Assembly (NCBI GenBank): GCA_022661535.1
Contig: JAKULF010000003.1
Coordinates: forward strand, 5,580,001-5,644,000
Length of the DNA: 64,000 nucleotides
Reading direction: 5' to 3'
DNA from: Eutypa lata
Lineage: Eukaryota; Ascomycota; Sordariomycetes; Xylariales; Diatrypaceae
In this document: one piece after another, positions 45,226 to 58,264 of the stretch
How the letters are laid out: the number at the start of each line of letters is the position of its first letter
Position numbering within the stretch: the stretch's first letter is position 1
Notes under the pieces: generated by a model
Database searches by the model: none
What the model saw: the letters and a program-made list of their open reading frames with translations, nothing else
Told to the model about the DNA's origin: nothing
Position numbers and translations under genes: made by a program

Positions 45226-48046
45226 ATGAGGATATTCCGAATGTTCCTTCAGAAAGGTTGGCGGCGTACCGGAATCATAAACGTAGTACTAGCCTATACA
45301 TGTGGTCTAGCACTCCTGATCTGTCTTATCACTAGTATCTCTCAGCCTGGATCTTCCCTTGGTGTGGCAACTATCATCTTCGAGGGAAAATGCGCCAAAT
45401 CAACAAGATTGAATCTCGTTCTTCACCTGGTCCTTAACATACTTTCCAGTGGGATTCTCGTATCGTCTAACTTCTTCATGCAAGTACTCAGCTCGCCATC
45501 TCGTCACGAGATTGACCAAGCTCACATGTGGCTCCGCTCCGTTGAGATCGGAGTATCATCTATCAAGAACTTACGCCATGTATCTCGTTTAAAGCTTATT
45601 GGCTGGCTCCTTCTCTTGATAAGCTCTATTCCAATACACTTGTTATTTAACAGTGCTATATTCGAAACGACGTTTAATGGAGAGAACTGGCACTTGACAA
45701 TCGCAACTGAGGCTTTCACCAAAGGTGCAGCCTTCTTTCCACCAGGAGCAAGTCTTTCACCTGCCGGGGCGCCAAACCCCATCTGTGCTTACAACCAGAC
45801 ATCGCAAAAGTATTCACACCCAGTCCTTGGAACGGTCAACAATTACGGAGAAGCTATTCTCCTTGGCAGGTATTGGGATGATTCGTCAGGGGCATCTCAA
45901 AATATATCCTCAACCGCAAGCGAAGCCCACTCATGGACGTCACTCAACCCTGAGGAATGCCAAAACGAGTACAAGTCTTGTAGCCCGAAGCAGAAATACG
46001 GCGATGTGGTAGCTGTTGTACAAAGTCGGACTGATAACGCGACAGGTTGGAGGAGATCCGATGTCTTCCACTTTGATCCGGCAAGTAACCTATCATCTCT
46101 CTGGGACTCGCACATCCCCTCTGACAGCATCAATTCATTATGGTACTCAACTCAATGTAAAACAACCCGTACACAAGGAAGTGTGAGGAAGCGTAATACT
46201 TGCACAAACACGTGCGTTGGAGCACTTGGTGGAGGTGATTATATGTTTATAGAGACGGATGCGCCACCGGTACAAACACCTTGGTCGTTTAGTTTCAACC
46301 CATTCTCGATGAATTCGACCCGTCAAGGGCGAGCTTTCGGATACAACGATGGGATCAACACTCTCGAGGTTCGTTATTGCCTGGCCCGAACGATTCCTGA
46401 ACAGTGTAAAGTTGGCCTGTCCAACTCACTACTCTTCATTGTAATACTTTGCGTCTTTATCAAAGCAACAGTATGTAACCTCGTGGTCTGGAAACTCCCG
46501 GCTGCATCTCTGGTCAATCCAGGAGATGCAATGCAATCTTTCATCACAAATCCAGACCCGGGTACCAAGGGCTTAGGCACCCTTGGCATTAATGACAGTC
46601 AACAGCTTGAGGTCAGTCTTCATAGCGCCATTCATCTTTCTTTAAGATTTAAATCCAGTGTAAATCTCGTGGCGGAGGATCATAAAGCTCTATTTTTTTT
46701 CTCTCACATGGATCCAGACGTCCCCCCCTCCCTTAAACTCATTATCAAGACGGTCACTAATTTTGGGTGCATAATACAGTTTGGGTATCGTAGAAAGTGG
46801 ACGCCCCATGATAGTTCTGAGCTTACCCCAATTATACGTTCACGTCAATGGAGTACGAAGACATGGCGCATCATGTCCATCATTCCGAGAGGTATATGGA
46901 TTCGCACATACGCACTTTTCTTTAGTGTTTCGGTTTTTCTCTCTGCCGCACTAGGGACTACTCCTACATCAGACTTGTAAGTCGGAATTCACATTATTGC
47001 CCTAGATATCACCCCTCCTCCTCCCTAGCCTGGTTCATGAATGGACATCTTTCTCACAATCATTGTAGTGGTGGTAGTGTTTTCGGCCATGTAGACAATT
47101 TGACAACCGAAATCGGGGGCTCGGATCTTGGATACATAGGGGCACTTCTCTTCGCCAACACACCACAACTTTTATTGTCATTTTGCTATTTCTCGTACAA
47201 TGCATTGATTACACGATTCTCCGTTGAAAAGGAATGGAACTCGTTCAGTTTATCCTACAGGCCGCTTCGTGTTTCATACCCGACCGGTCAGCAAGTTTCC
47301 AGCTATCGTCTTCAGCTACCGTATCAGCATAGCATACCTCTCATTGGGATCAGCATAGTCTCACATTGGCTCTTATCTAATGCTATTTATCTATTTGTTA
47401 TTGAAGGCGGTAAGTGAAAATTCGACTGGTCTTTTGTATGTCTGTAAGCTAAGCGACAAGGTATAAGGCTACGTGGAGAATCAAAGTCTCACCGGCATCG
47501 ATGCCCGTTTTCGCGTTTCCCAGGGATCATTCATTTCACTCGGCTATTCCCCTTCCGCTTTGTTAACTCTTTTAATTACTAGCTCCATCGCTTTCTGTCT
47601 GCCGGTGTTTCTTGGGTTCCGCAAATCAAAAGGCGATATGGTCGCTGGAGGGTCAAATTCTTTAGTGATGTCCGCAGCCTGCCACGTACCTTACCGGTCA
47701 ATTATGCAACAAAATTCAGCCGACATAGGCAATTTCCTGAGGGGCTCCAGTAAGCATACACGCACCCTTATTTCAGCTATAACTAGAAGCATCGTATTGA
47801 ACCATAATAGGCACTTTGCTCCAATATGACTACATGACAACCCCGATCACAACAGACGAAGCAAATACATCCCCCGAATTACTTCGCAAACTAGCGGAAA
47901 GTAATATCCGCTGGGGGGCTACTTCCATGTCCCAAGACCTAGCTGAATCGACATGGTTCGACGATGGGCAAGAGAAGTTGCAATTAGGTTTTGGGGGGCG
48001 GGAACATGATATTCGTGAACCGGAGGACGGCCATTATTATGTATAA
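45226..48046 (+). CDS. Multi-spanning DUF6536-type membrane protein
   Basis: Large fungal membrane protein of the DUF6536 type, uncharacterised. Exons are 45226-46611, 46780-46976, 47069-47409, 47468-47749 and 47811-48046, joining in frame to 813 aa. Near the start GWRRTGIINVVLAYTCGLALLICLI is the first membrane segment; further ones are LIGWLLLLISSIPIHLLF, LLFIVILCVFIKATVCNLVVW, TYALFFSVSVFLSAALG, then exon 3-4 segments GALLFANTPQLLLSFCYFSYN, SHWLLSNAIYLFVI and LLTLLITSSIAFCLPVFLGF. A cysteine-bearing extracellular loop lies between segments 2 and 3. The first intron is 168 nt, a multiple of three with no stop, so retention would insert 56 residues; I treat it as an intron because of its GTCAGT donor and CACTAAT...ACAG end. 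The start is the first ATG after a CAG that could itself be an acceptor, so an upstream exon is possible. Confidence 0.78.
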
Positions 48047-48185
48047 ACGCAAATTTAATCCAGGAGTTTCAAGAGATCAACATATTTGGATGAAGCTGCG
48101 AGAATCCAGTTAACCTTTCAAAAATCCCACCATCGCATCCACATATTATATTAATACCACAATGCTAGACCTCATACCACAGCTA

Positions 48186-49938
<1,753 letters not shown>

Positions 49939-50280
49939 TCATGGAACTTTGGGCCTTTCTTCACTTTCTATACGGGTGCCCTTGGTGAGCAACGAATCTT
50001 ATTTATACCGTCACAGCCAGGATATGGCTGTATGAAGTGTAACCAATTGTGGGGGAGGCACGCCAAGCGATCTCGAAATATCATGGAAGTTTTAAAGGGG
50101 GGGCAAGCGTTTTCCACTACAGCTACCTATGTAGTTCACGATAACTAGTAATGCGATCGCGGGGCACAATTGGAGAAAATTACAATGTACATAGGTTCCA
50201 CGTTGGAGTATAACGCTCTGTGTCTCTCTTACAGTTCTAAGACTGTCTGATTATACGAATGAGGTAGGTCGGTTAGGGGT

Positions 50281-50297
50281 GGGGACCGACGGGGAGA
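50281..50297 (+). promoter_or_regulatory. Candidate operator, copy 1 (sulfatase side)
   Basis: GGGGACCGACGGGGAGA, about 365 bases upstream of the sulfatase start. It holds CCG-A-CGG, an everted CGG pair of the sort Zn2Cys6 dimers bind. It is identical to 53263-53279. Regulatory role is inferred from position and identity. Confidence 0.5.
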
Positions 50298-50360
50298 AAC
50301 GGAGTTCCATTATTATTGCATCCACTCATGCTGCTCTAAATCACCGAATGGTAACCACAC

Positions 50361-50439
50361 CAGGTGGGTGCCAGAAAAATTCGGCTATTTGGGGTTAAAT
50401 GTATAAGTAAGGCGGCCGAATTTTTCTGGCAACCACCTG
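50361..50439. repeat. 24-bp inverted repeat with 31-nt spacer
   Basis: The left arm 50361-50384 starts CAGGTGGGTGCCAGAAAAAT; the right arm 50416-50439 is its complement with one mismatch. The element could be a tiny MITE, a remnant of one, or a cruciform-forming regulatory site. It contains no reading frame. Confidence 0.8.
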
Positions 50440-50885
50440 CACACTAAACACTGAAGTGAATGTAGATTGACATACGCGTCATCCTAATCCGTCCATTTGA
50501 GATGGAGCTAGCACGGGTAGATGCTTTATTGCAGTACGTAGCATTTCCTTGGAAGAATACGGTATCGATCTTCAAACCGAGGAGGATTTATATCTCTAGT
50601 CTGATAACGACGATAATCTTGCTGGCCATAGGTCGTAGTACCTAGGACGGATTACCATGGAGTTACTTTTAATTGCTAATACAAGAAGAGCGTTTAAAGT
50701 TAAATGTCTAACGACGGCAAATAAGTTACTATATCACATTACGTTCAAAGTTATATAGCCTTTATATAAGTTGTAGGTTTCTTAACACACATACATATAA
50801 GTATACAATCAAATATGGTAGCACACCAAATGGTCTTATTGACTTTCTGCTGGTTTGGAGTACCAGTAGTAGCCATAGTTATAGA

Positions 50886-52707
50886 TCAAACCGACCTCTC
50901 TACATGAAAAGAGCTAGTTTTCGCATTTCCATCCAGTTTCATATCGATGCCCTCTATCTCCAGGCGACGCCTCGACTTTGCCTTCCCAAACTTCCTAATG
51001 GGCACGCCTTCAAGGAACAGTTCATCGATTTCCTCCAGAGTTTTACCACTGCATTCGGGGATACAGAAAAAGGTGAAAATAATGGCCATGAAAGCCGTGA
51101 CGCCGAATATGAAGCCAACCTTGGACCCGAGCGCCGCGTACGGCTCATTTATGAGATAGGGGATGCTGAAGGCGACGGCAAATTGGATGACGATGTTGAA
51201 TACGGCGCCCATCGCATACGTCTGGTCTCGGAGTCGCGTAGTGGGGATTTCGGCCGCGACTACGTGTGAGAGCGGCGCCCATCCAAGCTGGAAACCAACT
51301 CCGAATATCGTGACCATTGCGGTGATGGCATTCTTTATCCCCATGGAAGGATCCGAGACGGTTCCAAGACCACCCATTGTGAAGAGAGCAGCGGATTGCA
51401 CTATGGCGCCTGCGGCTAGAAGTGGCCTTGACAGAAGAGGTTTAATGTTAGTTTTGACATCTTCAAGATCGTGGAGGGTTTCGTAACTTACACCCGGCCA
51501 GTGTGATCGCTTAGGAATTGTGTTGCTAACACTATTACTATGTTGATACCACTGTTTATACTTGTCATAGTAAATGCGTTGACTGTGTTAAGTGACTTGA
51601 TGAATATGGTGCCGTAAACAGCGGCAAAGTTTGAGCCTGTCAATTGCAAGAAGATGTTAACTCCTATAACAATGAGTGTTCGTTTAAGGTTGGCTATAAA
51701 AGATAGGTGAGTAAATAGGCGAACTAGAATTTCTCTTGGAATGTGGTTCTACTCACAGCCCTTCCAAATCTCATCAAGGCGGCCTTTATCCACGGTTACG
51801 TCCAAGGTACTCTTCAGGTCCCTAAACTCAGCCTGGATTTCTTCTTCCGAAAAGCGACCTTCCCGTAGGAGTCGGAGGGACTTCATGGCATCTTCTTCCC
51901 GACCCCTAAGGAGAAGCCAACGCGGGGACTATTCAATTGTCTCAGCAATAGGTCTAGGAGTGACTCCAACCCCACCGGGGCTGTAGTGGTGCCATACCTC
52001 AGGCATATACCAAACACCGCAGGCTAAAATCGTGGGGATGATAAAGAAAAGGCCGAGAGGGATGCGCCATGACCGATCACCTTCGAGATCACTAGTTCTA
52101 CGACAAACCAGGGATTGAATGAGCTGGCCCACCTACAAATTTCGTTAGATCAGGTTATCCTAGGTGATGGACTCCTTTCTACACTTACGAGCAGTCCAGA
52201 TTGGTATGTACCGACGACAAATCCTCGCACGGAAGCTGGGACGAGTTCGGACTGCAAGACAGGAACGAGAGACAACTCCATCCCAATATAGATATATGCC
52301 ACTATCCGGCCAACAACCATCTATGCACCGTGATTGGCCGTGACGACGATTATTGCGCCAACAAGCGCCCACATAGACATAATAAACATACACAACTTCC
52401 GATCCCAGCGTCGACTGATCATGCTACCCGTGACTAAGCCGAAGGCGAAACCGATGTAGTTCAGACTATTCAGAAGCGACAGGAAGTAGGGCTCGAGGAC
52501 ATATTGGTGGGTTTTCTCGTCGTATACGCCGAACTTTTCGGGGAACGCAGTCATCGCCTGGGTTCCGGTGAAGGCCCCCTGGTCCATGCCGAAGTTCACC
52601 TGCGAGAGGGCAATGAGACTACAAGAATAGACCAACCTCCAGTTGAAGGAACGTGAAAGACCCTTCACGGCATTGAAGGGTCGCGGTTTTCGGGGTTCGG
52701 AAGGCAT
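50886..52707 (-). pseudogene. MFS sugar transporter, interrupted by one in-frame TAG
   Basis: Sugar-porter-family transporter of the fungal maltose/hexose type. Exons are 52707-52189, 52132-51998, 51928-51757, 51693-51492 and 51426-50886; introns are 56-69 nt, and the sum is 523 codons including the last stop. Landmarks are NFGMDQGAFTG near helix 1, VGRIVAYIYIGMEL, PESPRWLLLRGREEDA across a splice, LTGSNFAAVYGTIFIKSL and the C-terminal PECSGKTLEEIDELF. Codon 129 is TAG (52321-52323), where relatives usually have Gln in a QMVVGR-type context; CAG to TAG is a single C-to-T change. Everything else is intact, so this is a recent break, a polymorphism or a sequence error. If real, a short 128-residue product is predicted. 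It sits between the sulfatase and the regulator and is divergent from the latter. Confidence 0.75.
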
Positions 52708-53262
52708 TGTTGGCCCAAATTGGGACCTGGTTGACTAGGTTTGTGGAAAAGGACAAGGTAGATGTGGGAATGAGATAATAAAAGAAGGACGAGGTATGTT
52801 ATTTACTGTTGAAGATGACTGATACACAATTGAGTTCAATATAATGATCTAGATATTCTTGCCTCTTTGACAAATTCTGTTTTATTACCTAGGTGAGAAC
52901 CATGGCAGAGAGAGGGATTCCGACCATGGTGGTTATAAAGCAAGCTTGGTTCTCGAAAGAAAATCGTACTCCAAATTAAGCCGAACGACTAAAGCTCATA
53001 TGGCTATACTCATCCAATACTATACAAACTAGGGAAGTAATGCGGGGAGGCTGAGAGTTTGCGAAAGGGACCAGGCCAGGTATATAGTAGTCTTGATTGC
53101 CTACAATTGTAAATAATATCATATCTATAACATCAAATATGAAGCATGGTACCCACTTGGTCTATCAGGATGAGCCTCTAGTCTAAGCTAGGGTGATGAG
53201 AGTCTGGGGTAATGGGGTAATTTGAGTCTAAAATGACAACATCTGGAGATCCATTATATACC

Positions 53263-53279
53263 GGGGACCGACGGGGAGA
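53263..53279 (+). promoter_or_regulatory. Candidate operator, copy 2 (transporter/regulator side)
   Basis: Identical to the 17 bases at 50281-50297, about 555 bases upstream of the transporter start and 480 upstream of the regulator start. Confidence 0.5.
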
Positions 53280-53642
53280 TTCTCCAAAATTGGGGTATGA
53301 AAATGGGACTTGGCAATGCAATGATAGTACGTAGACAGTACTATTATGGTGTGTAGTTGTAGAATTAACTTATTGATAATTATATACTATTCTAAATGAC
53401 AGAAGTATATACAGAATACTTCCAACTAGTGTGACCGAATTGTCCGCCCCCTATAAATGGATATTTTGAAGCGTACTTGTAAGCTTACATTCAAGTGAAT
53501 AGATTCATTGAGCAGCGTGATGTTGAATTCCAGTAGCGGAACGGAGTGACTAGTATGGTTAACTAAGCCCTCCCTGTACACGACGATCTACGTACGTAGA
53601 CCAAGATTTTAACTAAGTAGTAGACCTAGGTATTTGAATCAT

Positions 53643-53693
53643 CGGTCCCCGCCCTACCCCGATTCACTATTTTTCTCCCCGTCTCTCCCCGTC
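53643..53693 (-). promoter_or_regulatory. Partial operator copies near the regulator start
   Basis: On the minus strand, GGGGACCG (53643-53650) and two tandem GACGGGGAGA units (53674-53683 and 53684-53693) reproduce the two halves of the 17-bp motif. They lie 67-117 bases before the regulator's ATG, a position that would suit autoregulation. Confidence 0.45.
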
Positions 53694-53759
53694 TCCCTTC
53701 CTCTATTGAAACTGTAATTACTTTCCACGCTGATAAGGCCCCATGTGAAGAACTGACGA

Positions 53760-55978
53760 ATGAGGTCGCATCAATATCGATATTTGGGTATTGTTAGAGC
53801 ACACATGGAGTCCCGTGATCCGGAATCAGATCAGCCCTGGACGGAAGAAGCAACCAGGGGAGGAGAGCCGAGTCCAAAGCGGAGGCGGCTAACCAGCGAT
53901 TCGTTGACCCGTCGGAAGAGGAACACTACAGCCTGCAGGTTCTGTCGTGTCCGAAAGGCAAAATGCGACAATACTAGGCCCGTATGTGGATACTGCTCTC
54001 ACCACAAGGCAAGATGTATCTATGATGATGGCAACGAAGAAGCTATCCAGTACGATAGTGCGAACCAGACCATTCTAGAACAGCTAGACGAAATTAAACA
54101 GTTATTGCAACAGAACAATAATCGCTCAGATGACCGTTCACATGGAGCAGAGCAGACTGGAGAAGTGTGGCCGCAAACGTCATCGATCGACTCGCCTGCC
54201 TTGGACAAGTACCCTACTGTTGGCCCGAACGACTCTAATGATGTACACCTGGGACGCTCACGGTATCCCTTCACAGCTACGCGTTGCGAGTCCCTACTTA
54301 AGTGGCCTATCTTCAGAGAGGTTGTGCCGGAGAAAGACTTGCAAGTCGAGTCTTTCATATTAGACACAGATGATGACTTCTCCGATGAACAGAGTCCTCA
54401 ATCAAGTTCACGTTCCACCTACGAAGCGGCTACTAACAAGCGTCTCTTCACGCATGGCATTCAGGAGGAATCGTTTGTGCCCCTTTGCCGCAAGTTCCTA
54501 GCGTACGCCCACCCTAGAACCCCTATTCTAGAGGCAGATGATCTGCTCTTCTACGCAAAGTCGGCAGCAGAGAATGGCCTTCAGTGGGATGCTGCCTCCT
54601 GTCTTGTAGTAAGTTCTATATATGCGCGCACTTGATTCCGATGAGATGAAATCGCTCACTGACTGGACATCTCAGTTGCTTGCATGTGCGATGGCAATTT
54701 ATGCACGGCCGTGGAAGGCTCCCGTTTCCTCACCGCAAAAGGTAGAAGCAGACATAGAAATATCCGATATACTTCTCCCTGAAGAGATGGCCACGGCGGA
54801 GACTTACTACTTGGCAGCAAAGAAGCGTATCGGCCTGCTTGAGACTTCTATCCTTGACATCCAGTGCCTCTTCTTCGCTTCCATTTACGAAAAGCATGCT
54901 TTTCGGCCGCTCCAAGCCTGGTTATACGTCCAGCAAGCCTCTACTCGTCTCCAAACCCGTTTGATGCGGCGGAAACCTAGGGAACAATCCGATAGCCCAC
55001 CCCGCCATCTTGAGCAGAGAGTTTTCTGGTCCTGCGTCAAATCTGAGTGGTAAGTCAAAAGACCATGTTTTTAACGTCATCAATTACATCAGTTCGATAA
55101 GCTGATAAGTATTCCTCCCCCCTATAGTGAGCTGTATCCCGAAGTGGGACTACCACGGAGTGGGCTTGAAGACTTCACATATCCCAATTTATTCCCTCAA
55201 CCGCCAGCAACACTGTCTACAATACCAGCAAATGAAAGTCCCAGCGGTGACTCTCCTGATGTAGATGGCCAACAAGCAGTCGATGAACAGCGAAGCTGGT
55301 TCTTCTATACGGTAGAGATATCGATGAGGCGGACAATAAACGATACTTTATGGATACTGTACCGGAAAGGTGAACGGTATTGGATGGATCATATAGACGC
55401 TTTGTTACGACAATACACCGAGTCTGAAAAGGATATATCACTCTGGTATAAGGATCTAGAACTATATGCCTGTTCACTCATCACGTTGAAGGCTAACAGT
55501 GAACAGGTACTCGCACCTCCCACAGTCGATACGTTTCGATGACTCCTGCCTCCCAGACAACGAGCTCTCTTTCTACCTCCAAGGTCGTTTCATGGAGTGG
55601 CGCGAGTACGTCATGCGGCCCATCCTCTACTACGTCCTACACAATCGACCAGGTCAGGCGTGCGAGCCGCAAGTCCTTGGACTAGCTCAACAGCACGTCG
55701 ACCTCTGCGCTCGCACCGTTCTCCGCAGTGTTCACCATCATCACCACGGTGGGACCTGGTTCGTTGCGCGACACAACTTCTCATGTGCTGTCTTGATACT
55801 GGCTGTCGTTCTAAACCCAGCGCAAGTATGCCCACCCCGGGACTGGCCCGCTGTCGTGCGGCTCGCGATCAAGTACTTGGGTGCCCTGGGAACGGTAGCT
55901 CCTCACCTCGCCCGTATGCGTGATGCTCTTGAGAGGCTGTTTGTGGAAGTCTGTCAGCGGAGCGGCCTAGACAGGTAG
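53760..55978 (+). CDS. Zn2Cys6 transcription factor
   Basis: Fungal-specific binuclear cluster regulator. Exons are 53760-54608, 54676-55049, 55128-55445 and 55507-55978, joining in frame to 670 aa. The DNA-binding cluster is at 59-86 with the C-x2-C-x6-C-x6-C-x2-C-x6-C spacing (CRFCRVRKAKC then DNTRPVCGYC). A coiled-coil-like stretch TILEQLDEIKQLLQQ follows, suitable for dimerisation. The rest is the fungal transcription-factor region, with ACAMAIYARPWKAP, RVFWSCVKSECELYPEVGLP and the GRFMEWREYVMRPILYYVLH stretch. An alternative start at 53805 would drop 15 residues. Position and shared motif suggest it controls the sulfatase and transporter; this is inference. Confidence 0.87.
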
Positions 55979-56316
55979 GAATAACTTAGAAATAAGTACC
56001 TGTATTCAATAGTATGATTATATTCTTCTCCCGAGTCACTAGGAAGACTGAACTCTGTCTGCTCAAGCCCTACTTCGTTGGAATTGCGCATCTGGTGACA
56101 CAATGCTGTTCTCCCTAAGTTTACGCAAGGTGTCGCGGCCTTTGACAACCCACTGGGTGGCCTTTTTCCTATTACCTAGAGGGATTCTCAGATGGTGTCA
56201 CAATAGCAGACCCCTGGTCTGGGTGGTGGAGTGGCTCCACCACACCCTATATAAGGGTGAGAGCACCCCCCTCCTCCCCCAAAGGCCCTAGGCTGCTCCT
56301 TTCCTCCATCAGAGCT
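55979..56316. other. Intergenic with hairpin next to a TATA box
   Basis: A perfect 9-bp stem with a 3-nt loop (GTGGTGGAG-TGG-CTCCACCAC, 56223-56243) lies just before TATATAAG (56248-56255), with a C-rich run after it. No gene follows on the + strand; it resembles the promoter part of an old LTR, without proof. Confidence 0.35.
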
Positions 56317-56885
56317 TTAGCAGAGCAAATATAAGGGCATTTCTGACGTGATAGATGGTTTTTCCGCCAGTGATGCCGTCCCAACTGCCCATATCGAGAT
56401 ACCCGCGCTCAATGCCTGTGGCAATATGGCCAACCAGATGATCCTGTTCTCCGTACCAGGAAACACGCCAAGCTTATGGGCTTCATCACATTCGAGTGAA
56501 TCTCCGCAATGAAACCCTAATCTGGCAGCGCCTCACGTCATTATTGATTTGAAGATTACCGCGACCGTTATTCAGGCCGTTCCCTAGGCAACTAATGGTG
56601 TTGTGACGCGTCTGTTCCAGGCAGGCTGGCAAGTAACGCTCGAAGGCTGGAACCCCTGGAGGGAGAAGTCGAAGAAGACGCGGTTCTGTGACGGAAATTA
56701 TTGGCATAGATAAATTTAGGCGACTTAAACCATTTAATATCACTACTTACCTCCACCACTATAGCACCCTGGACGTAGCCCCTAATTAGCGGCATATTTC
56801 TCTGGGCATGCAATATCACAACCTTCAATGTAGTGAAGTCGGAGATGCCGCAAGGTACGCCGTCTTCCTCGAGCTTTGTGTGACT
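56317..56885 (-). pseudogene. Decayed coding fragment, unidentified
   Basis: Two stretches join at a good intron (GTAAGT at 56750, CACAG at 56688-56686, 65 nt): KLEEDGVPCGISDF...GYVQGAIVVE, then NRVFFDFSLQGFQPSSV. The second exon carries three in-frame stops, TAG 56584-56586 and TGA 56572-56574 and 56533-56535, then runs open to a TAA at 56317-56319. All three could come from CAG or CGA by C-to-T change. Another frame of the same exon is open to 56486, so the coding frame is not certain. No family recognised. Confidence 0.3.
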
Positions 56886-58264
56886 TAGCTAGCACCTGAG
56901 CGTGTAAGAAAGATCGAGTGTTCAGCGCCGTTGCGGGACATGATACATCTAACTTGCGACAATCCTCTCAACTCTCCCAAGCCCGCCAGCGATGACATAT
57001 GTGGCGTCAACTTATTTTAACAGTTGGCTTTGCTCAAGCACTGAATTGTTTTGTGTATGCATGTATATGTGTGTTTATGTGTGCGTTTGTGTAAGCGGGA
57101 GGGCCGGGGATAGTACCTGCAATGGTAGGGTAACGACCAACCCATTTGCTTCAGATATCATAGTCTAGTTCTGGATAAAGTGTGAATCCGTAGCCTGCCT
57201 CATGCAGGCTTATGGGCTTGATGGTATTGGCAAAGGATCATCCTATATTTACCCAGATTCAGGCATGTCACGTTAAGGTAGACCTTGACTATGCCTCATG
57301 TTACAAGAATAGACCTCGTGGTATGAAATGGCTGAATTGATTCCTCGCGAAATGCAACACAAAACAGCATCGTAACGAAATGCCTCTTGATGTTGTTCAT
57401 CATTGAATGAATGTGGGGGGTGTTAATGGACAGCTTACTACCTCCCAGTTTGTTCCAAATCTGGAGATAATAATGCTACCCTAGCCTTACCTTTTGTCCC
57501 TCTAACTGCAGCTTGACTATCATGTAAATCAGCTGTATTATACAGTTTCAGCTAACCCCTGCTCATGGGAGAACACTTTCATTATGCACACACCCCAAAA
57601 TTGCCCAATTTACCTGGGAGCCTTGGACATATAGTTACGTGAAAGGAATATGTATTCATCACTGTCTGAAGACCGCTGCTGACAGGACACTTTGCGTCTT
57701 ACTCAAGTGTGCTATCGTCAACTGAGTTTAACAGTCATCTTCAATGTGTCCGGGTACCATGCTTTCGATGCTGATATTTCATTGGGTGTTACCGAAGTGA
57801 CTAATCTAGCGCTGAACTATACAAAAGTCGAAGTGATATTATGCACTAGAATTTACCGTATCCCTTACGTTCCCATCATATATACCGATAATTTTTCTTT
57901 ACTCTTCTCGAAGCTGGGGAGATAGAGCCTACATAAGTCTGTTCTGTCTCGCAATACACTTCATTAATCTACCTACTCCTTCTTCTCCCATTGACAGGAA
58001 ATTGATCTCTCTTATAAATTAATTAACTATACTCTCTTTTCCAATTCATGCGTTGCCGCTTTGTTCACCCATATCTCTTGTTTTCTCCCAGTCCCACAAC
58101 ACACCATGGCCCCTCTACAGACATTCCATCCATTTAAAGCCATTTATACCATTTCTTGTTCCTTGTCACGATCCCTAAGCTAATTACAAAATTATCCTTC
58201 AGATATGATAAATTATAAGTGGGTTAATATCTTGTGATAGATTCATACTTACGTAAGTGCGCGG
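56886..58264. other. Intergenic, no gene recognised
   Basis: AT-rich with a TGTG/TATG-rich run near 57055-57090. A 77-codon + frame at 57692-57925 has no domain. Nothing else seen. Confidence 0.4.

Larger units (their letters stand above)
52708..53759. promoter_or_regulatory. Divergent promoter region transporter / Zn2Cys6 gene
   Basis: About 1.05 kb between divergent starts. It holds the second full copy of the 17-bp motif and partial copies in reverse near 53643-53693 (listed separately). Otherwise AT-rich and featureless. Confidence 0.5.

Noticed and set aside
51929..51997. Apparent second break in the transporter after WYMPE
   Set aside because: A GTATGG...AATAG intron of 69 nt removes it and restores PESPRWLLLRG.
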